Below, one piece after another: positions 46,435-56,563 of a stretch of DNA of 64,000 bases (its first letter is position 1; each line of letters starts with the position of its first letter). Under the pieces are notes generated by a model, which saw nothing but the letters and a program-made list of their open reading frames with translations, made no database searches and was not told the DNA's origin. The stretch is from assembly GCF_000938305.1 (NCBI RefSeq), contig NZ_JYMT01000006.1, positions 186,001-250,000 of the forward strand. The letters run 5' to 3'. The DNA comes from Bradyrhizobium sp. LTSP885. Lineage in GTDB: Bacteria > Pseudomonadota > Alphaproteobacteria > Rhizobiales > Xanthobacteraceae. A program made the position numbers and the translations under genes.

Positions 46435-48117
46435 TTAGGCTGCTCTCACATGGGTGAGGAAGCTCGATACCTCGTCCTGAAGCGCCTGCAGCTTGTGGCC
46501 CAGCCGGTCGCTTGACTGCAGCACCAAGTCAGCCATGTGGCCTGTTTCCGTCGTCGCTGCGGTGACATCCGTGATGTCGTACGAGACCTGATTGGTGCCG
46601 GATGCAGCCTTCTGCACGCTCGAAGCGATTTCCCGCGTCGCAGCGCCCTGTTGTTCCACAGCCACAGCAATCGAAGACGAAATTTCGTTCACTTCCATAA
46701 TGGTGTTGCGAATGCTCTGGATGTTTTCGACTACCTGTTGAGTCTCGGTCTGAATCGCAGTTATCTGCGCGCCAATTTCTTCGGTGGCCTTTGCCGTCTG
46801 GCCGGCCAGCGATTTGACCTCGCTGGCGACGACAGCAAAGCCCTTGCCTGCTTCGCCGGCGCGCGCCGCTTCGATCGTGGCATTTAGCGCCAGCAGATTG
46901 GTCTGTGAAGCGATGTCATTAATCAGGCCGATCACTTCGCCGATCTTGTGCGCGGCCACCGCGAGGCCCCGAACCGTCTCGTTGGTGCGCTGACCGTCAC
47001 TTGCGGCCTTGTCGGCAATCTGGGCCGCTTGTCTCACGCGTTGAGTGATCTCGGCTATCGACGCTGAGAGTTCTTCCGCGGCCGATGCCACCGTTTGTAC
47101 GTTCGCGGACGCGTCCTGACTGACGTTCGCCACCGCCTTGGCGCGGTCGCTCGCATGGCTGGCGGTGCGAGACATTCCTTGCGCCGTGCCCTGCATTTCG
47201 TTCGCGTCCTGAATCACGTCGCCGACAACCGCCTGGATGCTGGCCTCGAATTTACCGGCCAATTCCATCATGGTTCTGCGCTTCTCCGCATCGGCCTCCG
47301 TATTCAGCTGCGCCTGCTCGGCGTGCATCTTGGCCATCGCCCTGGCATTGTCCTTGAACACGTGCAGCGACTTAGCGAGCCCGCCGACCTCATCCTTGCG
47401 CGCCGTAAAGGGAACCTCGAAAGCTGTATCGCCGGACGCCAGCCGATCAGTCAGGTTTGTAATGATCGTGAGCGGCCGTGTCACGCCGCGGCCAATGAAG
47501 ATCGCTCCGGCCAGAACCAGTGCCAACACCACGAAGCAAACAACCGCGAACATCTCAGCTGTCTGACGGAACACCGCATCGACGTCGTCGAGATAGATGC
47601 CCGTACCGAGGATCCAACCCCACGGTGCGAAGCCCTTGACGTAGGAGATCTTCGACACCGGCTGCTCGAAATCGGGCTTCGGCCAGAGATAGCTGTAGAA
47701 CCCGGCGCCCTGGGCCTTCACGATATCGACGACTCCCACGAACAACCGGTTGCCGCTCGGATCCTTCATCTCGCCGAGTGCTTTGCCGTCAAGCTCAGGC
47801 TTGATCGGATGCATGATCATATTCGGCGACATATCATTGAGCCAAAAATACTCGACCTTGTCATAGCGCAGGCTTTTGATTTCCTCGATCGCGGCCTTTT
47901 GAGCGTCGTCACGTGAGAGCTTGCCGTCGGTTTCCAGCTTCTGATAGTGGGTCAGGATCCCGTAACCGACATCGACCATCTGCTGCGTCTTGGCTTGACG
48001 GTCGGTCATCATCTGCGCGCGCATGGAGTAAAGCGCGATCGGCGCCATCACCACCATGCCGGCCAGGCTGAGACCCACCATGACGGCAAGCTTAAAGCTG
48101 ATGCGGGAAAATATCAT
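46435..48117 (-). CDS. Methyl-accepting chemotaxis protein with single Cache domain
   Basis: About 560 aa. TM1 near residues 10-32; periplasmic sCache-type sensor ([61 protein letters not shown]); TM2 near 190-215; HAMP; signalling helices with the hairpin tip [41 protein letters not shown]. sCache domains commonly bind small carboxylates. The ATG at 48117 has AGGAT upstream; the ATG eight codons earlier is less well placed. Tandem with a second receptor. Confidence 0.93.
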   Translation of the reverse strand: MIFSRISFKLAVMVGLSLAGMVVMAPIALYSMRAQMMTDRQAKTQQMVDVGYGILTHYQKLETDGKLSRDDAQKAAIEEIKSLRYDKVEYFWLNDMSPNMIMHPIKPELDGKALGEMKDPSGNRLFVGVVDIVKAQGAGFYSYLWPKPDFEQPVSKISYVKGFAPWGWILGTGIYLDDVDAVFRQTAEMFAVVCFVVLALVLAGAIFIGRGVTRPLTIITNLTDRLASGDTAFEVPFTARKDEVGGLAKSLHVFKDNARAMAKMHAEQAQLNTEADAEKRRTMMELAGKFEASIQAVVGDVIQDANEMQGTAQGMSRTASHASDRAKAVANVSQDASANVQTVASAAEELSASIAEITQRVRQAAQIADKAASDGQRTNETVRGLAVAAHKIGEVIGLINDIASQTNLLALNATIEAARAGEAGKGFAVVASEVKSLAGQTAKATEEIGAQITAIQTETQQVVENIQSIRNTIMEVNEISSSIAVAVEQQGAATREIASSVQKAASGTNQVSYDITDVTAATTETGHMADLVLQSSDRLGHKLQALQDEVSSFLTHVRAA

Positions 48118-48216
48118 CGATCGATATCCTTTTGAGTTCACCGCGTTTTGCCGAACTGTTTTGCACCTTTCGGAGGGATTTCGTCTGTTCGTCCAAAGGG
48201 AGCGGGGCTATTGTTG

Positions 48217-49923
48217 TTAGGCGGCACGCACCGAGTTGAGGAACTTGCCGACTTCAAGCTTGAGGCGATTACTGTCGCTGGACAGCGATTGCGCTGCCGA
48301 CAGAACCTGAGACGACGCCGAACCGGTCTCGTTGGCGCCGCGCTGCACGTCGACGATATTGGATGAGACGTCCCGGGTACCCAGTGCCGCCTGTTGCACG
48401 TTGCGGGAAATCTCCTGCGTCGCCGCACCCTGCTCTTCGACGGCGGAAGCAATAGTCGCCGAGATCTCGGACAGTTTCTCGATCGTGCCACTGATCTCCC
48501 TGATCGCACCCACCGACTCCTGCGTCGCCGCCTGGATGCCCATGATCTGCTGCCCGATCTCACCAGTCGCCTTCGCGGTCTGCTCGGCCAATGCTTTCAC
48601 TTCGGAAGCCACAACCGCGAAGCCGCGACCGGCTTCGCCCGCCCGCGCCGCCTCGATGGTGGCGTTGAGCGCCAGGAGATTAGTCTGCCCGGCGATGGTG
48701 TTGATCAACTCGACCACGTCGCCGATCCGAGCAGCAGACTGGGACAGTTCACTGACGCGATCGTTGGTTTTGCGGGCCTGTTCGACCGCCTCATTGGCCA
48801 TCCGCGCCGATTCCTGCACCTGACGGCTGATCTCGTTGACGGATGAGGACAATTCCTCAGTCGCTGAGGCCACCGACTGCACATTGGTGGAGGCTTCCTC
48901 GGAAGCGGCTGCGACCGCGGTGGTGAGTTCCTGGGCGCGTTCCGCGGTGTTGGTCAGTGTTCCCGCGGAGGCTTCAAGTTCTGTTGAAGCCGATGAGACG
49001 GTTTCGATGATCTCGCCGACCGCGCCATCGAAATCGTCGGCCAGCTTGATCATGTCCGCCTTGCGCTGTTCGGCCGAGCGCTTCTCGGTGTCTTTCCGCT
49101 CCTGCTCCATCCGGACCTTGGCCAATCCGTTGTCCTTGAACGACACGGCAGCCTTGGCAATTTCGCCAATCTCGTCCTTACGATCGGTGCCAAGGACCTC
49201 GACGGAGAAGTCGCCATTGGCGAGCTTGCGCAGCAATTCGACGATGGCGTGGATCGGCTTCGCGACACCGAACTGGCCAATCATGAAGCCGCCGAGCATG
49301 CCGAACAAAGTTCCGACCGCCGCCACGATCATCATCAGGCGCGAGGTCGAGCGATATTCCTCGTCCGCCGCCTTGGCCTGGTCCTCAATGCGCTCCGACA
49401 ACCGGTTGGAGACGGCCCGGACGGCGACTTGCAATTTTTCCGCCTGCTCCTGGTTTTTCATCGCCGAATCACGCACCCGTTCGGTTTGTTCGCTCAACTT
49501 GGCGTCCTTCACCCCTTCAGCGAGGCGATCGCTATCTTCCATGCCCTGCTGATAAGCGGCCCACGCCTCCTTGATGGCGGGCATCATGGCCCTGGCCTGT
49601 TCGTCATGGGTTTCGCCGAGTTCATCGATCCGTTCGAGGAAGATCTTGGTCTGCTCAGCGACGACCTTTTTTACCTGATCCCGGCTCTCCGGACGCGGGT
49701 CCAAAGCTGCGTGTAACTCGGCGCGGTTGAGCGCGATCACGTTCTGATTGGCGCGAGCCGCGACAAGCGCACGCTTCGACGCAGTGCGCATGTATTTGGC
49801 ACCCTCGTTCAGCGAGCCCAGCGAGATTATGCCAATCCAACTAATAGCGCCGGCGACAGCGGCCATCAGCATGACGATGGCGAGGATTTTGGTGAGGATA
49901 CGGAAGTGGGCAAGGAAGGACAT
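48217..49923 (-). CDS. Methyl-accepting chemotaxis protein with 4-helix-bundle sensor
   Basis: 568 aa. TM1 at about 10-31 ([20 protein letters not shown]), then a helical periplasmic domain (four-helix-bundle/CHASE3-like, residues 35-190, e.g. [21 protein letters not shown]), TM2 near 197-217, HAMP, and the conserved tip [38 protein letters not shown]. It starts upstream of the Cache receptor with a 100-base gap and may be co-transcribed with it. Confidence 0.93.
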   Translation of the reverse strand: MSFLAHFRILTKILAIVMLMAAVAGAISWIGIISLGSLNEGAKYMRTASKRALVAARANQNVIALNRAELHAALDPRPESRDQVKKVVAEQTKIFLERIDELGETHDEQARAMMPAIKEAWAAYQQGMEDSDRLAEGVKDAKLSEQTERVRDSAMKNQEQAEKLQVAVRAVSNRLSERIEDQAKAADEEYRSTSRLMMIVAAVGTLFGMLGGFMIGQFGVAKPIHAIVELLRKLANGDFSVEVLGTDRKDEIGEIAKAAVSFKDNGLAKVRMEQERKDTEKRSAEQRKADMIKLADDFDGAVGEIIETVSSASTELEASAGTLTNTAERAQELTTAVAAASEEASTNVQSVASATEELSSSVNEISRQVQESARMANEAVEQARKTNDRVSELSQSAARIGDVVELINTIAGQTNLLALNATIEAARAGEAGRGFAVVASEVKALAEQTAKATGEIGQQIMGIQAATQESVGAIREISGTIEKLSEISATIASAVEEQGAATQEISRNVQQAALGTRDVSSNIVDVQRGANETGSASSQVLSAAQSLSSDSNRLKLEVGKFLNSVRAA

Positions 49924-50399
49924 TTCAACCTCTATGTAGGGTCACCTTATTCAGAAATCTCGGGCTAATGTGTATCTCTGGTTGAAGCACACATTCGAGG
50001 TTCTACATTAAGCTAAGTTTCGGCCCCGTATGCCGGGGGCGGGCGTACAACCGAATGCAGGCAAGCACGTCTCAATTTTCCTTCCTTCGCATCGCTGCAA
50101 TTACCCTTTCCATTGACGTCAAGGTCGCAGTTTTAGCACAAACGCGAATGCAGTGATGTCCGCCATGCTCCCGTTTTCGGGAGGCTAACGAAAGTGAAAC
50201 TAATGTCGTTCATTGGACCAACCTCCCATTTCTACGGCATTGGCGTCGAGCTTGGCGCGCACGCTGGCGATCGCGAATTTGCAATCTACCGTCGCCTTCG
50301 CCGACACCTCGGTGGTGTCCATTCGCAGCAAACTGTTCGGCGCGGATACCAAGCATTGCAGCCTGCGCTTCTAACGTCGCACTGTTGATGGTAGGCAAC

Positions 50400-50461
50400 T
50401 CGATGGCGAGGATCTTGGTGAGGATGCGAACGCGGGCAAGTAAAAGACATCGGAGCATCAA
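50400..50461 (-). pseudogene. Chemoreceptor 5' fragment
   Basis: From 50461 the frame reads [22 protein letters not shown]. The part RILTKILAI and its DNA match the start of the receptor at 49923 ([14 protein letters not shown]). The similarity stops after some 20 codons. The remaining 49924-50399 has no recognisable gene. Confidence 0.6.
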
Positions 50462-50865
50462 CGTCGATGGGTTTGACGAAGCGAGATCTGCAGCATACGA
50501 TCTATGCTAGACAGCTCATCCAATCGCAGCGACAGCGCCCCTTCCATTGATTTTATTTGTTGCTGCAGTTTTTCGCGCGTATTTTTCGCGTCGATCTTTG
50601 CAACGAGACTCTCCAGCGTCTTGAGGCTTTGCTGCATTGAACCAATGCTTTCGCGCAACATTTCGCACATGATCTTAGTCTGTGTAATGTTGTATCTATC
50701 TTCTCTTAATGGAAATCCACAAACGTTGGCTATAGCGGCGTCTGTAGGTGCGTCGTCTGCGGTGGTTGCTTTTGTAACGGTTGGAATCCGAAACCTTTCA
50801 TCGGTCGCTCGGCAATTGATCCGCGCAAGTTCGGACACAGATGGATTTTGCGATGCACAAGGCAT
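50458..50865 (-). CDS. Hypothetical protein with coiled-coil C-terminus
   Basis: Open frame of 135 codons. Residues about 70-130 form heptad-like helices (SIGSMQQSLKTLESLVAKID, KLQQQIKSMEGALSLRLDEL), a credible small coiled coil. The first 60 residues look irregular, so translation may begin near residue 66 (MCEMLRES). No family recognised. Lies among chemoreceptor relics. Confidence 0.4.
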   Translation of the reverse strand: MPCASQNPSVSELARINCRATDERFRIPTVTKATTADDAPTDAAIANVCGFPLREDRYNITQTKIMCEMLRESIGSMQQSLKTLESLVAKIDAKNTREKLQQQIKSMEGALSLRLDELSSIDRMLQISLRQTHRR

Positions 50866-51040
50866 GTGACGTCCCCAATAGTTTCAGTCGAAAGTATGTT
50901 CGTAACACTCCGATGCGGCGCAGGACCAAGTGACGATCGATCCATCGGCAATCAACGCGTTTTCACTGACGTCCCTCTTCTCCACATCCGGGAGCTAACC
51001 AACTGCAACGCAGTTCCAAATATTGTCCACTTGTCTGACC

Positions 51041-51127
51041 TCAGGCTGCCAGCATGTATCCGGCGAGACCAGCGCCGAGAATTATCAGCGCGCCGAAGCC
51101 GGCGAAGATTCGAGTGCGGATTTTCAT
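51041..51127 (-). pseudogene. Chemoreceptor N-terminal relic
   Basis: MKIRTRIFAGFGALIILGAG and LAGYMLAA then a TGA at 51041: the typical first transmembrane segment of rhizobial chemoreceptors, ended after 28 codons with nothing continuing in other frames. The neighbouring stretches 50866-51040 and 51128-51440 hold no recognised gene. Confidence 0.6.
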
Positions 51128-51620
51128 GTTGCCTAGCTCAAAAAGCAGGTTAGGCTTCGCGGACGCATCGAGGCGAGAGGGGGTAGACATGGCCAAGATC
51201 TCTCCAGTTGCTTTCTTGGTTTTGGGGATGTCTGAGGTACCTGCGAAGGCTGATCGGACTTAAGCCACCCGAGTATTCGCGGGGGACTGACTGGTGTCGG
51301 CGCTGAAGGCATCGCCCTATTTGGCGAGCTCGCTAGTGATGTACCGGTCTGGGTAACGTGATCGTCCTGATCTAGCTCTGCATTTCCTTCTCCAGTACGT
51401 CTGCGCGTACGAGATATCATTAAGGAAAATAATTAGAACGGCGTTAAGCAAAATTTACCCAAACCATCGACCGAATAACAAAAAAAATCCATCTCAGCCG
51501 AGATGGTTGAAAAAAATGCGGCCGATCACGCCACCTGGATGGCGCAAGTAAAAATTTTGACCTTCGCTTGCGACACAAAAAAACTGATGCAAACCTCAGG
51601 GATCTCACGCCTCTAGCTGG

Positions 51621-51731
51621 CGCCTCCTCGCGATTATGGGCTTCGATAATCGGGCAATCGAGCTTTTCCAGGATGCGCCTTATGACTTTTCGGAAAAAGC
51701 TAGAGTCGTCGGCGACCAGACAAAGCGGAAC
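51621..51731 (-). pseudogene. CheY-like receiver domain fragment
   Basis: Within an open frame, VPLCLVADDSSFFRKVIRRI then LEKLDCPIIEAHNREEA is the start of a CheY receiver (acidic pair ADD, then the DSSxxxRKV helix and the second strand). The phosphoacceptor strand and the rest are missing. Confidence 0.65.
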
Positions 51732-51859
51732 GAGAACCAGAGCGATCGCAACAGTTTTGCGGAGGCGACTACACTCTCTCGTGACGAAAAGATAAAATGC
51801 TATTGCGACTGCCTTCGGGCCAAGGCCGCACGACACCCTTCGCGCAAAGCTGCTCGCAG

Positions 51860-52453
51860 CTACCGCGGCCGGACGCCGGGCTTTCCTACTGGCGGAAACA
51901 AAAGTTCGATCCCTGCATCTGAAAGTGTCTTCTGAAATAATTCTATCAACTCGTCGGACACCGGCAATGCGCCGTCATATTCCTCAAGCCGCCGCACCAC
52001 CGCCGGCGACACGCGCGACTGCTTCGCAAACTGCTTAACGGACCAGTTCAGAATTCCGCGGGCCGCACGCATTTGCGCACCGGTGAGCTTGGATGGCGGA
52101 GCAGAGAGATCGAATCGTTTCTCGTTGTGAACATCGACAGAAATGCCTATCCACTCCTGGACGCTGCCGTCCGGTTTCTGGATAGGCACGGCACTGCACC
52201 TGAACCATCGGAACGTGGCGCCGGACTCCCGCAGACGCAAGCCATCGCGCAACATGTCCCGCAGCACGTCCTTCACACCACCATTCAAACGGCGATCGTC
52301 GGGATGAATTCTCTGATCGATTTCTTCGTATGTCGGCCGGAACAAAGATAGCTTCTGGGACGCCGACGCAAAGATCGGGGGGATATTTCTGTTCGAGAAA
52401 TCCGCCTTGAACTTTGCCAACCGGCACACTTGGCCGGTGAGACGCGCGATCAT
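51860..52453 (-). CDS. Shortened paralogue of the two-PAS HTH protein
   Basis: 197 aa. The C-terminal HTH (LTGAQMRAARGILNWSVKQF, RVSPAVVRRLEE) and the end PPVGKPGVRPR match the protein at 43723. In place of two PAS domains, DVLRDMLRDGLRLRESG is joined in frame to ATFRWFRCSAVPIQKPDG, removing about 100 residues between equivalent points. The first 35 residues do not match. It could still bind DNA, or be a decaying copy. Confidence 0.6.
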   Translation of the reverse strand: MIARLTGQVCRLAKFKADFSNRNIPPIFASASQKLSLFRPTYEEIDQRIHPDDRRLNGGVKDVLRDMLRDGLRLRESGATFRWFRCSAVPIQKPDGSVQEWIGISVDVHNEKRFDLSAPPSKLTGAQMRAARGILNWSVKQFAKQSRVSPAVVRRLEEYDGALPVSDELIELFQKTLSDAGIELLFPPVGKPGVRPR

Positions 52454-52699
52454 TTATCCGTCGGAAACATTCCGAACTCGACATTGAGAACGATGGCAAC
52501 CGGCCTCTCGCTTATTTTGGGCGACAAAAGCATGTCGTGTCGCATCACACTAAGCAGGTGGTCGCGCTCCTTGTTAGGGCAGTTCGGCGGGCAAATGCTC
52601 ACTGAATTTGGTGTCGCGCTTCTTGAGAGACTTGATCAGGCGGCGGGGTTTGTTGTGCTTGAGGACCGTTCGTTCAGGTTGTGGAGGCGGAGATGACGG

Positions 52700-52800
52700 G
52701 GACGCATCCCATAGAAGCGTCGAGATAGACCTTCGAGAAGCCTGCCGCCACATAACCCGCCACCATCGCTCGTCAAGGCGGAGGCGGTAGGCTCGGCCCA
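52700..52800 (-). pseudogene. KbaZ-family gene fragment
   Basis: The minus strand reads AMVAGYVAAGFSKVYLDASMGC, split here as AMVAGYVAAGFSKVY / LDASMGC, aligning with AMVDAYVKAGFTKIHLDTSMGC-type residues of the intact kbaZ at 23777. A stop lies just upstream and the frame is lost on both sides. Lies directly downstream of the PfkB kinase. The rest of 52454-52823 has no clear gene. Confidence 0.7.
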
Positions 52801-52823
52801 AGAGTGAGTAGAGAGAATTCCTG

Positions 52824-53765
52824 TCACGCCCGCTGGCTCCTTTCCGCGATTAAGGTATCCAGCTCAGCAAATGTGGAGGCGCCCTCCATCGGACCCATTA
52901 CTGTCACCGTGCGGGCTCCGGCAGCGTTGGCATAGGCCAGCGCTCGATCAGCTGTCATGCCGAGGCGACGACACACAACAAAGGTCGCCCCGAAGCAATC
53001 GCCCGCCCCGGTCGGATCGACCTCGTTAACAGAGAACGGCGCCCCATCAACGCAGCCGGCGACGGTGAAGACCTGTGCGCCGGCGGCCCCGCGCTTCAAG
53101 ACAAGTTCCGCGACGCCTCCGGCGATCAACCGCTGCGCGGCCTGCGCCGGGTCATCCGCAGGGGCGAAGAGGAAGATTTCGTCACCCGAAGGCATGAAGA
53201 TATCTGTCACCGCAAGGATGCGACGAAGAACGTCGCCCAGCGATGCGTCCCCGAGCATCTCCTTGCGGACGTTCGGATCGAACGAGATTGTTCCACCACG
53301 GGCTTTCACCCGCGCGACCGCGGTCTCCGTGATCGTCTGGACGGCAGGAATCGACAACGTCGAGCCCATTACATGCAAGTGATCGGCCGAAGCGATCAGC
53401 CGTTCGGCCGCTGCGCTCAATTCGATCCGGCTATTCGCGCTGCGCAGGATGTTGTAGACGAAGTCACGGGAGCCATCTTCGCGATAGCGCACAAAGGCCG
53501 AGCCGGTTGCGATGTCCGGTTGAATCGAAATGGCTGAGACATCGACCCCATCGCCCGCAAGGCGCTCAATATTGAGGCGTCCGAAATCATCGTCACCGAC
53601 GGCGCCGACCATGCCACATGGGACACCAAGCTTCGCGACCTGATCGATGAAGATCGCTGGCGCGCCACTCGGGAACGGGCCGATCAAAGGCTGCGCCTCA
53701 TGGAAGCCGATCCCTATCGTCGTAGCCATGATCTCCACAAGGATTTCACCGATTGTCACCAGCAT
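52824..53765 (-). CDS. PfkB-family sugar kinase (tagatose kinase-like)
   Basis: Ribokinase/PfkB fold, 313 aa. Opening [30 protein letters not shown], and ATP/anion-hole signature [13 protein letters not shown] with the catalytic aspartate. [11 protein letters not shown] and GDEIFLF are typical of the tagatose kinase branch found with rhizobial polyol operons. In Agrobacterium such a kinase makes D-tagatose-6-phosphate, the substrate of a KbaZ-family epimerase. Last intact gene of module B. Confidence 0.88.
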   Translation of the reverse strand: MLVTIGEILVEIMATTIGIGFHEAQPLIGPFPSGAPAIFIDQVAKLGVPCGMVGAVGDDDFGRLNIERLAGDGVDVSAISIQPDIATGSAFVRYREDGSRDFVYNILRSANSRIELSAAAERLIASADHLHVMGSTLSIPAVQTITETAVARVKARGGTISFDPNVRKEMLGDASLGDVLRRILAVTDIFMPSGDEIFLFAPADDPAQAAQRLIAGGVAELVLKRGAAGAQVFTVAGCVDGAPFSVNEVDPTGAGDCFGATFVVCRRLGMTADRALAYANAAGARTVTVMGPMEGASTFAELDTLIAERSQRA

Positions 53766-53816
53766 TGCATTTTCCCTAGTATGAGCGGTCGCTGCGCGCA
53801 GCGCCGCGGCGGCCGC

Positions 53817-54587
53817 TCAACTCATCCAATTGCCACCATCGACATTGAGGGTCTGCGCGACGACATAGTCGGATTCGGCGGATGCGAGGAAAATCGCTGG
53901 CCCGCGGTAGTCGTCCGGGACGCCCATGCGGCCCGCGGGAACCGCCTCCCCAACAATGCGCTTCTTTTCGCCAACTGGACGCTTCTCGTATTTGGCAAAC
54001 AGCGCGTCGACGTGATCCCACATCGGGGTATCGACCACACCGGGCGCAATCGCGTTGACGTTGATACGACTCTTGATGAGTTCGAGGCCGAGCGACTGGG
54101 TAATGCTGATCACCGCGGCCTTCGAGGCGCAATAAACCGTCACATTCGCCTCGCCTCGCCGGCCTGCCTGAGAGGCCATGTTGATGATCTTGCCGCCGCG
54201 GCCTTGCTTCTGCATCTGGGCCGCGACCGCCTTCGTCACAAAAATCAGGCCACGGACATTGATGCCGAACTGCCTGTCAAAGTCCGCCTCCGTGATTTCG
54301 GACAACGGGCCCATGTTGAAGACTCCGGCATTGTTGACGAGGATGTCGACGCCGCCCAGCTTGGAAACAGTGGCCGCGACCAGCGCGTCAATGGACGCCG
54401 TGTCGCGCACGTCGAGTCGGATCGCAAGGGTCTTGCCGGCGAGTTCGACCGCCAGAGCCTCTGCCTTGACCATCTCCACGTCCGCGATGACCACAGTGGC
54501 TCCTTCGGAGACATAGGCTCGTACGATCGCCTCGCCAATGCCTCTGGCGCCACCGGTCACAATCGCAATCTTGTCCTTGAGTCTCAT
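53817..54587 (-). CDS. Sorbitol/galactitol dehydrogenase (SDR, SmoS-like)
   Basis: 256 aa from the ATG at 54587, after which MRLKDKIAIVTGGARGIGEAI begins the fold. NNAG, MASQAG with the catalytic serine, YCASK, and VDTPMWDHVDALFAKYE, a segment typical of rhizobial L-iditol/sorbitol 2-dehydrogenases. C-terminus LNVDGGNWMS. 16 bases from the upstream SDR. Two other fragments of this type of gene survive in module A at 23606 and 30630. Confidence 0.9.
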   Translation of the reverse strand: MRLKDKIAIVTGGARGIGEAIVRAYVSEGATVVIADVEMVKAEALAVELAGKTLAIRLDVRDTASIDALVAATVSKLGGVDILVNNAGVFNMGPLSEITEADFDRQFGINVRGLIFVTKAVAAQMQKQGRGGKIINMASQAGRRGEANVTVYCASKAAVISITQSLGLELIKSRINVNAIAPGVVDTPMWDHVDALFAKYEKRPVGEKKRIVGEAVPAGRMGVPDDYRGPAIFLASAESDYVVAQTLNVDGGNWMS

Positions 54588-54603
54588 CTCGAGATTCCTG
54601 TCC

Positions 54604-55377
54604 TCACCAGCAGCTGTAGCCGCCATCAGCCAACACGATCGATCCGGTGAGCAAGCTCGCGGCATCCGACGCGAGGAACAGCGCGACCGAGCCGATCTCG
54701 TCAATGCGTCCCATCCGTCCCATCGGCGTGCCGCCGATCCAGTGCTTGTATATTTCGGGATTTTCAATGCCGAAGCGATTCAACGGCGTGTCGATATAGG
54801 TTGGCGCCACTGCGTTGACGCGCAGACCTCGACCGGCCCATTCGGCCGCGAGCGACTTTGTGAGGTGATGCACCGCCGCCTTGGAGGCGTTGTAGTACGA
54901 TTGGGGCTGCGGCTTGTTGACGATGAAGCCTGACATCGAACCAATGTTGACGATCGAGCCCGATCCCTTGGCCAACATGTGTCGACCAAAGGCGCGGCAA
55001 CACCAGAAGACGCCATTGAGATTGACGTCGATCACATTCAGCCAATGTTCATCGGCGACTTTCTCCGCGGGCGTGTCGGAGCGCGCGATGCCGGCGTTGT
55101 TGATCAGGATGTCAACACCGTGATGTTTGCTCGCTAGGTCGTCAGCGACGGCCGTCACTTCGACGGATTTGGTCACGTCCATCATAACGACGTCGACTTC
55201 GAAGCCTTTCGCCTTCATCTCGGCCTGTCCTTCCGCCGCGATCCTGGCGTCGCAGTCTGCGATAATGACCTTGGCGCCGGCCTCCGCCAGAGCCTCGACG
55301 CAGGCAAGCCCTATTGCCCGCCCTCCGCCAGTGACGACAGCGCTGCGACCCCTGAGATCGTATTTCTGCATGTACAT
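54604..55377 (-). CDS. SDR-family polyol dehydrogenase
   Basis: 257 aa from the ATG at 55377 with GGGA upstream. TGGGRAIGLACVEAL cofactor loop, NNAG, NIGSMSG, YYNASK, and LADGGYSCW end. It parallels the SDR at 30773. In galactitol and sorbitol operons such enzymes act at C2 or C5 of the polyol or reduce sorbose. Sits between the ABC ATPase and the second dehydrogenase. Confidence 0.88.
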   Translation of the reverse strand: MYMQKYDLRGRSAVVTGGGRAIGLACVEALAEAGAKVIIADCDARIAAEGQAEMKAKGFEVDVVMMDVTKSVEVTAVADDLASKHHGVDILINNAGIARSDTPAEKVADEHWLNVIDVNLNGVFWCCRAFGRHMLAKGSGSIVNIGSMSGFIVNKPQPQSYYNASKAAVHHLTKSLAAEWAGRGLRVNAVAPTYIDTPLNRFGIENPEIYKHWIGGTPMGRMGRIDEIGSVALFLASDAASLLTGSIVLADGGYSCW

Positions 55378-55418
55378 GGATTTTCCCTTGTCACCGGTCA
55401 GCGCTGTCGCGGGTTTGC

Positions 55419-56537
55419 TCACGCCGCCAGTGGGTGCCGTGCGAGCTGTTCGAGCGCTGTGCCGCCGTGGTCGAACAGATGACACTCCTTGGGGGCGAAG
55501 CCCAAGGCCACCCGGTCATGCACCTTGACGAGGCTGTCGCCATCGACCGCAATAATGAACAGATCCTCGGGTGTCGCCTGCACGTAGAGGAATGTCTGCC
55601 CGCCCAGACGTTCGACCACCATGACCTCGCCTGAAAAGGTGATCGGGCCGTCGCCTGCCGGCCCGATCACCTTCATATGTTCAGGACGGACGCCGAGGAT
55701 CAGCGGCTCGCCCTCCTTCAGGCGCGTTGCCGCAACAGGTGCGACCATGCTGGCGCCTCCCGGAAGATCGATGCTGACGCCGCTGCTCGATGGCGCCTTA
55801 ACCTTTACGGAGCAGAAGTTCATTTTTGGGGATCCAATGAAACCCGCGACGAAACGGTTACACGGATGATGGTAGAGTTCCAGTGGTGAACCGACTTGCT
55901 CGATATGGCCGTCGCGCAGAACCACTATCTTGTCGGCCAAGGTCATCGCCTCAACTTGATCGTGAGTCACATAGATCATGGTGGCATTGAGCCGCTCGTG
56001 GAGCCGGGCGAGCTCAATTCGTGTCTGGACACGCAGTGCGGCGTCAAGATTTGAGAGCGGCTCGTCGAACAGAAAGACTTTTGGCTCACGCACAATGGCG
56101 CGGCCGATCGCAACGCGCTGACGCTGGCCCCCGGAGAGCGCCTTGGGGCGGCGATCAAGGTAGGGTCTCAGCTGAAGCAGATCCGCCACTTTGTCGATCC
56201 TGGCATAGCGCTCCTGCCTGGAGACACCGGCGAGGCGCAGCGCAAAGGCCATGTTGTCGCGCACCGTCATATGCGGATAGAGCGCATAGCTTTGAAAAAC
56301 CATGGCGAGACCCCGAACGTCGGGCGGCACATCGTTGACACGTTCCCCGTCGATCATAAGATCACCCGAGGTGATCTCCTCGAGGCCGGCGATCATCCGC
56401 AGCAGCGTTGACTTGCCGCAGCCTGACGGGCCGACGAACACACATAGCTCCCGGTCGGCAATCTCGAGGTTCAAATCCTTGATGATGTTTACGGTGCCGA
56501 ACGACTTGGCGACGTTCCGCAGGCTGAGTTGCGCCAT
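55419..56537 (-). CDS. Polyol ABC transporter ATPase (SmoK/MalK type)
   Basis: 372 aa from the ATG at 56537. Walker A GPSGCGKST, signature LSGGQRQR, Walker B FLFDEPLSNLD, switch VTHDQ, followed by the MalK-type regulatory domain (PEDLFIIAVDGDSLVKVH). The earlier open frame of 79 codons overlaps the permease gene and is rejected. The regulatory-domain piece 55517-55598 is duplicated at 37002. Confidence 0.92.
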   Translation of the reverse strand: MAQLSLRNVAKSFGTVNIIKDLNLEIADRELCVFVGPSGCGKSTLLRMIAGLEEITSGDLMIDGERVNDVPPDVRGLAMVFQSYALYPHMTVRDNMAFALRLAGVSRQERYARIDKVADLLQLRPYLDRRPKALSGGQRQRVAIGRAIVREPKVFLFDEPLSNLDAALRVQTRIELARLHERLNATMIYVTHDQVEAMTLADKIVVLRDGHIEQVGSPLELYHHPCNRFVAGFIGSPKMNFCSVKVKAPSSSGVSIDLPGGASMVAPVAATRLKEGEPLILGVRPEHMKVIGPAGDGPITFSGEVMVVERLGGQTFLYVQATPEDLFIIAVDGDSLVKVHDRVALGFAPKECHLFDHGGTALEQLARHPLAA

Positions 56538-56563
56538 GGTTTTGCTCCCTTCGTCTTTCGTTA

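Noticed and set aside
46435..49923. The two tandem chemoreceptors as a recent duplication
   Set aside because: Both open frames are of similar length, but the sensor domains are unrelated (Cache versus helical bundle); only the conserved signalling part matches.
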